Positions 17,524 through 24,224 of a stretch of DNA of 39,557 bases are shown here, piece by piece. The notes under the pieces were generated by a model. The model saw nothing but the letters and a program-made list of their open reading frames with translations. It had not been told where the DNA came from and made no database searches. How positions within the stretch are numbered: the stretch's first letter is position 1; each line of letters opens with the position of its first letter. The stretch lies in assembly GCA_017450985.1 (NCBI GenBank), contig JAFSSN010000111.1, forward strand, positions 1 through 39,557, read 5' to 3'. Both the position numbers and the translations under genes were made by a program. The stretch comes from Bacteroidaceae bacterium (GTDB taxonomy: Bacteria > Bacteroidota > Bacteroidia > Bacteroidales > Bacteroidaceae).

Positions 17524-17553
17524 CAAAACTACAGACAATATTTCAATTGACAA
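17524..17553 (-). promoter_or_regulatory. Consensus promoter of the 34-aa peptide gene
   Basis: Minus-strand TTG (17553-17551), exactly 19 nt, then TAGTTTTG (17531-17524). Transcription should start near 17518. It is one of the best promoter matches in the window. Confidence 0.65.
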
Positions 17554-17894
17554 GCAAATGAATAGTTAAAACACATTTCCAGCAGACATTTTCTTAGAGA
17601 AACAGCCATTTTGCAAACTTCACTTTACAACGGCATGACGAAACCCTTATTTGGACACAGCATCGGACAAACAACTTTCTACCCACAACACAACCGCCAC
17701 GGAGCATTAAGATTCGCGTACAAACACGTCTCCGTTCCAATCTCACAACGGTTCATTAAAAATCTCGTGAAGCCATTGCACTTCCATTCTTTTTTCTTAA
17801 TTTTGCCGTATGAAAATCAACATTATAAAAAACGGCACACAAGGAATGTTGCACAGGAGATATATGGTCATGCAACATACCACACACGACATTT

Positions 17895-18011
17895 CTACGG
17901 ATATTCTACGGGTATTTTACGGATGTTCTACGGGTTTTCTACGGGTACAATCCGTAGAAATGCAGAGAATATCCGATGAAAATGCGGAGGATATGCGGAG
18001 AACATCCGTAT
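17895..18011. repeat. Imperfect palindrome of 11-nt phased CTACGG repeats (copy B)
   Basis: Left-arm units of 11 nt start at 17895, 17906, 17917, 17928 and 17939. The reverse-complement right-arm units cover 17947-17957, 17958-17967 (10 nt), 17968-17978, 17979-17989, 17990-18000 and 18001-18011. The centre CTACGGGTACAATCCGTAG (17939-17957) is the exact reverse complement of the centre of copy A, and the identity extends to 27 bp (17937-17963 against 488-514). The single 10-nt unit sits at the matching place in both copies, so they share an origin. Confidence 0.85.
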
Positions 18012-18243
18012 CGCTTACGGTACCGACACGATGAATTGTGAAGCACGGAAATCAATTCGTACAAGGAAATCAGGAGCCAATGCAAGCAGAGCGGCTGCGA
18101 GACGCAGAGTCCGAATTCACATAAACGGCAAAATCATTCATGCAAGGCAAAAAGAAACAATATAACAGAGGAGAAAAAAGGCCTGGCCGAACAGCAAGAC
18201 ACAGCACTACATACCACTTAAATCCGTACCAACCGCTCAAAAC

Positions 18244-18284
18244 ATTTGAGCGCCATTCAAACAACGTCTGAACAGCGCTCAAAT
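18244..18284. repeat. Inverted repeat ATTTGAGCGC/GCGCTCAAAT
   Basis: Perfect 10-bp arms at 18244-18253 and 18275-18284 around a 21-nt loop. The loop itself contains the partly complementary TTCAAAC and GTCTGAA. No U-run follows. A loosely similar sequence (ACGTTTGAGC...GTTTGAACG) lies near 28680-28706. Function unknown. Confidence 0.6.
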
Positions 18285-18338
18285 ACATAATAGAATGACC
18301 TTCAGCCAATGAGCACACGCTTTTCAAATCAACGTATC

Positions 18339-18536
18339 TCACACACCATCAAGTCCGTCCTGCTTTGCCTTCAATCTGATAGCCTCGCAAATAAACTTAG
18401 AACGATGCTCCACCTTGTCAAGTATGGCCGCAACGTCCTGTGGAATGCGCAAGGCGATGCTTTTCACATTGCCGACGGTAGCCTTGCGACCTGCGCCTTC
18501 TCTTTTCCCGCCTCTTTTTTTTGTTGTTTCTTCCAT
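18339..18536 (-). CDS. Small ribbon-helix-helix-like DNA-binding protein
   Basis: 65 aa. A basic N-terminus GGKREGAGRK, a motif often seen before small DNA-binding domains of phages and plasmids, is followed by SIALRIPQDVAAILDKVEHRSKFICEAIR. That segment fits a short beta strand plus two helices of the ribbon-helix-helix (CopG/Arc) type. It is probably a small transcription factor or antitoxin-like protein; no toxin gene is next to it. It has its own consensus promoter 230 bp upstream and a long leader with a hairpin and U-tract just before the start codon, which suggests attenuation. Confidence 0.7.
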   Translation of the reverse strand: MEETTKKRGGKREGAGRKATVGNVKSIALRIPQDVAAILDKVEHRSKFICEAIRLKAKQDGLDGV

Positions 18537-18572
18537 AATGTTTATATCTGCATCGTAATCAAAAAAAACGAA

Positions 18573-18593
18573 AGGGAAGGAGGATTGTTCCCT
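18573..18593 (-). terminator. Hairpin and U-tract in the leader of the ribbon-helix-helix gene
   Basis: On the minus strand AGGGAA pairs with TTCCCT around a 9-nt loop, then a run of eight U follows (18568-18561), 25 bases before the ATG. This looks like an intrinsic terminator inside the leader, so most transcripts may stop before the gene. Confidence 0.5.
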
Positions 18594-18620
18594 CTTTAAA
18601 CTCCCCGGAGGTTGTTTTTT

Positions 18621-18683
18621 TTACAATTCTATTGTGATTGTAACTTTAAATTTCCAAACCTTGATAGAAATCGTGACTTTCAT
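18621..18683 (-). CDS. Tiny reading frame in the leader (20 aa)
   Basis: ATG at 18683 to TAA at 18621-18623. The peptide alternates beta-branched and basic residues (MKVTISIKVWKF, then VTITIEL), an unusually regular pattern for chance sequence. It lies between a consensus promoter and a terminator-like hairpin. An overlapping 32-codon frame in another phase (18646-18744) begins MIASFKNPPERS. Either may be a leader peptide. Neither resembles a family I know. Confidence 0.3.
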   Translation of the reverse strand: MKVTISIKVWKFKVTITIEL

Positions 18684-18760
18684 ATCTTCGGTTTTTAAGT
18701 TGAACCTCGCTTCTCTCTGGTGGATTTTTAAAACTTGCAATCATCTCTTTGATTACACTA

Positions 18761-18790
18761 CAAAAGTACGGAAACAGTACTGATTTTCAA
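18761..18790 (-). promoter_or_regulatory. Consensus promoter upstream of the ribbon-helix-helix gene
   Basis: Minus-strand TTG (18790-18788), exactly 19 nt, TACTTTTG (18768-18761). The leader to the ATG at 18536 would be about 220 nt. Confidence 0.65.
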
Positions 18791-18897
18791 AAAAACTCAG
18801 TGCTTTTCGTACCTTTTTCTTTTCTACGCAGCATCAAAATGCCAATTGCTTTTTGAACATTCTCAGAAGCGGCAGACACAAAATTACAAGAAGAAAG

Positions 18898-19476
18898 TCA
18901 CCTATACAATCCATTAGCACCAATATAATCAGCAACTTCGGGCGAGAGCCACTGCGTAAGGCACTTGCCATGACGTATAGACTTCCGAATCTCCGTGGAC
19001 GAAATGTCGTAGAGAGGCGTATCGACAATCTGCACGTTTCGCGGCAGAGACGAAGCCCCCGTGAGTGTGACCCCCGGTCGATTATAGACCAGCAAGGAAA
19101 AGTTCTCAAGAATCTCGTCATGCTTATACCACTTGTCGAAACTCTGCCAATTGTCCGCCCCTATCACAAGACTGAAATCGTGCTGCGGGTAAGCGTCAGA
19201 AAGCGCGTTGAGCGTTACTACCGTATATGAGGGAACAGGCAGACGGCTTTCGAAGTCGGACACGCGGAGTCCGTCGTGTTCGCGGCAAGCCAGTTCGGCC
19301 ATGCGGAGCCGATGGCTATAGTCTGCAATGTCGCTGCCCGACGCCTTCAAAGGATTGAGTGGAGAAACAAGAAGCCATACTTCATCAACCAGTCCTTGAT
19401 TGACAAGCGACTGCGCTAACGAAGTATGGCCTATATGGATGGGGTTGAACGACCCACCGTAGATACCTATTTTCAC
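18898..19476 (-). CDS. nadD: Nicotinate-nucleotide adenylyltransferase
   Basis: 192 aa, normal length. The nucleotidyltransferase signature GGSFNPIHIGHTSLAQ is at residues 6-21, and the C-terminal ISSTEIRKSIRHGK is the second conserved block. LVIGADNWQSFDKWYKHDEIL matches the substrate-binding region. It converts nicotinate mononucleotide and ATP to deamido-NAD. It starts 13 nt after yicC and is surely co-transcribed with it. Confidence 0.96.
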   Translation of the reverse strand: MKIGIYGGSFNPIHIGHTSLAQSLVNQGLVDEVWLLVSPLNPLKASGSDIADYSHRLRMAELACREHDGLRVSDFESRLPVPSYTVVTLNALSDAYPQHDFSLVIGADNWQSFDKWYKHDEILENFSLLVYNRPGVTLTGASSLPRNVQIVDTPLYDISSTEIRKSIRHGKCLTQWLSPEVADYIGANGLYR

Positions 19477-19489
19477 GACTGACGAGCGA

Positions 19490-20380
19490 TTACATTACGT
19501 TGAGAACCTGCTCCTTAATCTGTTCGAGTTCGTCCTTCATCTTAACGACGATGTTCTGCATCTCAGCCTGGTTTGACTTAGAACCGGTAGTATTGATTTC
19601 ACGTCCCATCTCCTGAGCGATGAAACCGAGTTTCTTGCCCTGTCCCTTGCCGTCCTTCATGGTCTCGAGGAAGTAGTTGAGATGGTTTGTGAGACGCTGC
19701 TTCTCCTCTGAGATGTCGAGTTTCTCGATGTAATAAATCATCTCCTGCTCAAGACGGTTTCTGTCGTAGTCGGTGCCAATCTGAGTCTCAAGTGCGTCGA
19801 TGATGCGCTGGCGAATCTTCTCCGTGCGCTCCTTCTCGAACGGCTCGATGCTTGCGAGATAAGTGCGTATGTTCTCAATCTTCTCCGTGAACTTCTTGGA
19901 GAGAGCCAAGCCTTCCTGCTTACGGAAATCGACGAGATACTGGAGCGCCTCGCTCACAGTAGCTGCAACGACATTCCACTCCTCGTCGGTAAGTTCCTCA
20001 AGCTCGTTGCGGAGCATCACGTCCGGCATGCGCAAAAGCACCTTCATCCAGTCGCACGCACTCTGCTTGCCCTCCATGTCGAGGTTCAACGAAGCTGACA
20101 AATCCTTAATCTGGTTGAAGTATTCAGTAGCAAGTTCCTTGTTGATGTTGGATGCCATTCCGCACTCGTCCTTTTCAATCCACACATTGACATCCACCTT
20201 ACCACGCTCAAGAGCCAACGCCACCATCTGGCGAATCTCCATTTCCTTCTCACGATACTGCGGCGCAATGCGCACAGACAAATCAAGAGCCTTGCTGTTG
20301 AGCGATTTGATTTCTACATGTATTTTCTTCCCGTTATATTCTGCTACGCTTTTTCCGTAGCCCGTCATAGACTGAATCAT
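19490..20380 (-). CDS. yicC: YicC/YloC-family endoribonuclease
   Basis: 296 aa. The N-terminal MIQSMTGYGKS and EIKSLNSKALDLSVRIAP blocks are diagnostic, and the C-terminal half carries the DUF1732 region with RLTNHLNYFLETM, KKLGFIAQEMGREINTTGSKSNQ. The family is linked to RNA turnover; endoribonuclease activity has been reported for members. It is divergent from tsaB and followed by nadD. Confidence 0.95.
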   Translation of the reverse strand: MIQSMTGYGKSVAEYNGKKIHVEIKSLNSKALDLSVRIAPQYREKEMEIRQMVALALERGKVDVNVWIEKDECGMASNINKELATEYFNQIKDLSASLNLDMEGKQSACDWMKVLLRMPDVMLRNELEELTDEEWNVVAATVSEALQYLVDFRKQEGLALSKKFTEKIENIRTYLASIEPFEKERTEKIRQRIIDALETQIGTDYDRNRLEQEMIYYIEKLDISEEKQRLTNHLNYFLETMKDGKGQGKKLGFIAQEMGREINTTGSKSNQAEMQNIVVKMKDELEQIKEQVLNVM

Positions 20381-20404
20381 ATTATCAAAAGCTTGTTTTT
20401 ATTG

Positions 20405-20412
20405 CAAAAGTA
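20405..20412 (-). promoter_or_regulatory. -7 element of the yicC-nadD operon
   Basis: Minus-strand TACTTTTG matches TAnnTTTG, 24 bases before the yicC ATG. A CAA (TTG on the minus strand) lies at 20435-20437, 22 nt away, slightly too far. Confidence 0.5.
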
Positions 20413-20456
20413 GCGTTTTTTGCCATTAACGTAACAATAAAACGGTTCTTTATTTG

Positions 20457-20464
20457 TATTTTTG
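20457..20464 (+). promoter_or_regulatory. -7 element of tsaB
   Basis: TATTTTTG matches TAnnTTTG and lies 28 bases before the ATG at 20493. It argues against the in-frame ATG at 20454, which would lie upstream of the transcript. Confidence 0.5.
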
Positions 20465-20492
20465 CAAAGTATTATGTAATAATCTTACAAAG

Positions 20493-21209
20493 ATGGCAGT
20501 AATTCTACATATAGAAACAGCAACTGACGGATGTAGCGTGGCAGTCAGTCAAGACGGCGCGACAATCTTTCACACAGATAATTTTGAGGAATTGAGGAGC
20601 GGAGGAAATAAGGACACCAACCACTCCAAGCGCCTTGGCGTGTTCATCGACGAGGCAATGTCGTTCACAGACAATCACGGTATTCCGTTCGATGCGGTTG
20701 CCGTAAGCAGCGGTCCCGGTTCGTACACAGGACTCAGAATAGGCGTGTCAATGGCAAAGGGAATTTGCTACGGACAGGACTTGAAATTCATTTCCGTACC
20801 TACGCTACAGGTTTTGTGCGTGCCTGTGCTCCTGAAGCACGACGACCTGCCAGAGGACGCACTTATATGCCCGATGCTCGACGCGCGAAGGATGGAAGTA
20901 TATACGGCGCTCTACACACGCGCCCTCAAGCCTGTGGTGGACACCTGTGCAATGGTCATCGACGGCGAGGCGTTCAAGGAGCAGCTCGACAAGCATCCGA
21001 TATACTTCTTCGGCAACGGAGCTGAAAAGTGCAAGGAGGTCATCAACCATCCTAACGCACACTTCATCGACGGTATCGAGCTTGACGCAAAGAACATGGC
21101 TCCACTGGCAGAGAAGAGGTTCCTAAACGAGGAATTTGAGGACGTAGCTTATTTCGAGCCGTTCTATCTGAAAGACTTCGTAGCCACGAAAGCCAAGAAG
21201 CTTCTGTAA
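20493..21209 (+). CDS. tsaB: tRNA threonylcarbamoyladenosine biosynthesis protein TsaB
   Basis: 238 aa from the chosen start (MAVILHIETATDGCSVAV). The ASKHA-fold block AVSSGPGSYTGLRIGVSMAKGI near residues 70-91 is the TsaB signature, with SVPTLQVL and CPMLDARRMEVYTALY following. TsaB forms the t6A-synthesis complex with TsaD and TsaE and stabilises TsaD. The start is set by the promoter element at 20457-20464. It opens a run of same-strand genes to 27469. Confidence 0.93.
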   Translation: MAVILHIETATDGCSVAVSQDGATIFHTDNFEELRSGGNKDTNHSKRLGVFIDEAMSFTDNHGIPFDAVAVSSGPGSYTGLRIGVSMAKGICYGQDLKFISVPTLQVLCVPVLLKHDDLPEDALICPMLDARRMEVYTALYTRALKPVVDTCAMVIDGEAFKEQLDKHPIYFFGNGAEKCKEVINHPNAHFIDGIELDAKNMAPLAEKRFLNEEFEDVAYFEPFYLKDFVATKAKKLL

Positions 21210-21341
21210 GCCTTCGAGACGGCAGGCGGCGGGAGTTGAGCCTTAGGGCACAAGCTGTCACCGTCGGGCACAGAGACAGAGAGACAAGAACCACATCCAA
21301 AATACGCTCCGGCACAAGGGGCAAAAAATAGTTTTTACAAC

Positions 21342-21941
21342 GTGGATTATAATACAGACAGAAACAAGCTTATAATGTCAGAATATGGGCGCGGCATTCA
21401 GCAGATGGTTGAATACTGCAAGACCATCAGCAACAGAGACGAGCGTTTGCAGTGCGCTAAGGCGATAATCAGCACCATGGCCGACATGGTGGAGCAGAAC
21501 GGAGACGCCGAGGACTTCCAGCAGAAGCTGTGGAACCACCTTGCACGCATCTCCAACTACTAACTGGACATCGACTATCCTGTGGAGATTGAGCGCGAGG
21601 ACGAAGAGGATGCCAAGCGTCAGCAGATTCCTTACCCGCAGAAGCGCATCCGCCGTCGCCACTACGGTGCCATAATCGAGGCTCTCACGCAGAAGATTAT
21701 GGAGATTGAGGACGACGACAAGCGCGAGGCTCTTGCCGAGGAAGTGGCGAACCAGATGAAACGAAGCCTTGCCTACTGGGACATCGACGTGATGAGCGAC
21801 GCAAAAGTGGCCGAGGACCTCGCAAGCTATACCGACGGAAAGGTTCAGCTCGACCCAGAGCGCTTCCAGTTCATCAGCGACGGCGAGTTGTTGAGCAACC
21901 TTATATCAACCTCAATCACCAAGAAGAAAAAAAAGAAATAA
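21342..21941 (+). pseudogene. DUF4290 protein gene with an in-frame TAA
   Basis: A Bacteroidetes-specific DUF4290 protein, usually encoded just before murA as here. The frame begins at GTG (reading MDYNTDRNKL, with SEYGRGIQQMVEYC) and runs 73 codons to TAA at 21561-21563. It then continues in the same frame without a break (LDIDYPVEIERED, then IPYPQKRIRRRHYGAIIEAL) to 21941. In family members the stop position is a sense codon between the WxHLAxxS and LDIDYP blocks, typically Lys, so AAA or AAG to a stop codon is likely. The function of the family is unknown. The C-terminus is very basic (KKKKKK). Confidence 0.85.
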
Positions 21942-22010
21942 GCCATGTAGCGTTTGGCTCAAGGCTTCTGCCACGGCCAATACGGACATGCCATAAACAG
22001 ACTTATACAG

Positions 22011-23318
22011 ATGGCTCAATTTATCATAGAAGGCGGACATAAGCTCCACGGCGCCATAACACCACAGGGAGCCAAGAACGAGGCTCTCGAAGTGCTGAGC
22101 GCTACCCTGCTCACAACCGAACCGGTCATCATGAGGAACGTGCCGGACATCCTTGACGTCAACAACCTCATAAGCCTCATGCAAAAGATGGGCGTCAAGA
22201 CAGAGAAGATAGGAGAACGCGACTGGCGTTTCGAAGCCAAGGACCTCGACAAGGACTTCATCGAGAGCATGGACTTCGTAAGCCGATGCAGTGCTCTCCG
22301 CGGCTCCATCCTGCTTCTCGGTCCTCAGCTCGGCCGCTTCCATAAGGCGTGCGTGGCTAAGCCCGGCGGCGACAAGATAGGACGACGACGCCTGGACACT
22401 CACTTCATTGGAATACAAGAGCTGGGCGCGAAGTTCCACCACAACGAGGAGAAGGGAGTGTATGAGATTGACGCCCACAAACTGAGGGGAAAATAAATGC
22501 TCCTCGACGAGGCTTCGGTAACGGGTACTGAATATATCATCATGACCGCAGTTCTTGCCGAAGGCACTACGACCATATACAACGCTGCTTGTGAGCCATA
22601 CATACAGCAGTTGTGCAAGATGCTCAACAATATGGGTGCCAAGATTTCGGGCATCGCCTCAAACCTCATCACCATCGAGGGCGTGAATGAACTGCACGGA
22701 TGCGAGCACACCATACTGCCAGACATGATTGAAGTAGGCTCGTTCATCGGCATGGCTGCCATGACGGGAAGTGAGCTTACAATCAAGAACGTGTCGTACG
22801 AGAACCTGGGCATCATACCAACCATGTTCAAGCGCCTTGGCATTAAGCTGGAGCGCAAGGGCGACGACCTCTTCATCCCACAGCAGCAGCACTACGAGGT
22901 GGAGTCGTTCATGGACGGCAGCATTCTCTCCTTTGCCGACGCACCGTGGCCAGGACTTACGCCTGACCTCCTGAGCGTTATTCTTGTCGTTGCAACACAG
23001 GCAAAGGGAAGCGTGCTCATACACCAGAAGATGTTCGAGAGCCGCCTGTTCTTCGTGGACAAGCTCATCGACATGGGCGCGCAAATCATTCTCTGCGACC
23101 CGCACAGAGCCGTAGTCATCGGCCATGACAAGCAGTTTAAGTTGCGCGGTTCAAGAATGTCGTCACCCGACATACGTGCCGGTATTGCTCTGCTCATAGC
23201 TGCAATGAGCGCCCAGGGCACAAGCACCATCAGCAACATAGAGCAGATTGACCGCGGCTACGAGAACATAGAAGCGCGTCTCACAGCTCTCGGTGCATCA
23301 ATAAAGCGAATAGATTAG
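22011..23318 (+). pseudogene. murA: UDP-N-acetylglucosamine 1-carboxyvinyltransferase gene split by an in-frame TAA
   Basis: The frame from ATG 22011 to TAG 23316-23318 is 435 codons, the normal MurA length, but codon 162 (22494-22496) is TAA. Before it come EGGHKLHGAITPQGAKNEAL and PGGDKIGRRRLDTHF; after it, in the same frame, MLLDEASVTGTEYIIM through to the usual C-terminus (IEQIDRGYENIEARLTALGA). All conserved blocks outside that codon look intact. The TAA is immediately followed by ATG, so termination and reinitiation could yield two chains of 161 and 273 residues. MurA transfers enolpyruvate to UDP-GlcNAc, the first step of peptidoglycan synthesis, and is normally essential. Asp121 replaces the usual active-site Cys. 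A functional split gene, readthrough, a second murA elsewhere or a sequence error are all open. Confidence 0.85.
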
Positions 23319-23533
23319 AGACTCGTTCCAGGACTGCAATCAGAGTCTTTACGCGAAGCTACAAAATAACAGATTAGGGTCTTTTTTCAGGACTACAAGA
23401 TAACATCTTAGGGATTCCGCCAAACTACGATATGGTAGATTAGAGATTTTCTCCACACTACATTATAGTAGATTAGGATTTTTCCACAAAATACGTTATA
23501 ATAGTTTAGAGACTCTTTCCAAACCACAATATA
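23311..23533 (+). repeat. Degenerate tandem repeat, about 33-nt period, between murA and rimM
   Basis: From the murA stop codon to the rimM start the sequence is a row of related units, each beginning TA(G/A)(A/C)ATTAG-like and containing TTCCA or TCCAC then an ACTAC- or AATATAA-like end. The three units next to rimM are 33 nt each; earlier ones are 34-35 nt, and the first overlaps the murA stop. The reverse strand shows an 11-residue peptide repeat in one frame, explained by the period and not by coding. There are no spacers, so this is not a CRISPR array. Confidence 0.75.
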
Positions 23534-24058
23534 ATGATAAGACAGGAGGACGTTTATCAGATTGGACGCATTACCAAGGCCCACGGGCTTAACGGCGAGG
23601 TGAACTTCAACTTCACGGACGACATTTTCGACCGTGCCGACGTTGACTACCTCATCTGCGAAATTGACGGCATTCTCGTACCTTTCTTCATTGAGGAGTA
23701 TCGCTTCAGGAGCGACACTACTGCCCTCGTGAAGTTTGAGGACCTCGACAGCGCCGACGCCGTTCAGTTCCTTATAGGCACGGACGTTTTCATCGAGAAC
23801 AAATATGTGAGCGAGGTGGACGACGACGAAGTGTCGCTCAACTACTTCATCGGTTTCAAGATGATTGACGGCGACGACAACAGCGAAATCGGCACCATCA
23901 CAGCCATTGACGACAACACAGAGAACTGGCTTTTCATCGTGGAACGTCCCGACGGCACGGAGGTCATGATTCCTGCCCATGAGGAATTCATAGCATCCAT
24001 TGACCAGGAGAGTAAGGTCATGACAATGGACCTGCCACTGGGATTGCTGGACCTCTAA
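23534..24058 (+). CDS. rimM: Ribosome maturation factor RimM
   Basis: 174 aa. The N-terminal RimM domain starts IGRITKAHGLNGEVNFNF and the C-terminal PRC-barrel contains LNYFIGFKMIDGDDNSEIGTI, ending MIPAHEEFIASIDQESKVMTMDLPLGLLDL. It assists 16S rRNA processing and 30S head assembly by binding S19. ATG start immediately after the tandem repeat, so any control region of rimM includes that repeat. Confidence 0.95.
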   Translation: MIRQEDVYQIGRITKAHGLNGEVNFNFTDDIFDRADVDYLICEIDGILVPFFIEEYRFRSDTTALVKFEDLDSADAVQFLIGTDVFIENKYVSEVDDDEVSLNYFIGFKMIDGDDNSEIGTITAIDDNTENWLFIVERPDGTEVMIPAHEEFIASIDQESKVMTMDLPLGLLDL

Positions 24059-24224
24059 GAGTAAATTGCAGAAGCTCGAGACAGAACTGAAAGAGTCCGC
24101 ACAATAAACCGCATGGGGGCTAAGAATAATATAAACAGAATAAAGATTAGGTAAACGGAGTTTCCCCAACAATCTTTCAAGAATGAGACGTAAGGGGCAA
24201 GCCGTTTCGAACAGAAATATTGAC

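Larger units (their letters stand above)
17554..18338. other. Gap with palindromic repeats, no gene
   Basis: No protein family is recognisable. The segment holds the phased palindrome at 17895-18011 and an inverted repeat at 18244-18284. The short frames across 17611-18034 run through the repeat and look incidental. Confidence 0.5.

Noticed and set aside
448-18011. Invertible 17-kb segment bounded by the 27-bp inverted repeats
   Set aside because: The segment contains the ribosomal protein and other core operons and no recombinase gene is visible next to either repeat; shared origin of the repeats is a simpler reading.
17611-18034. Two plus-strand frames (122 and 74 codons)
   Set aside because: They overlap palindrome B and show no promoter, conserved motif or normal composition.
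23311-23533. CRISPR-like array
   Set aside because: Units follow each other without unique spacers and are degenerate; no cas genes are near.
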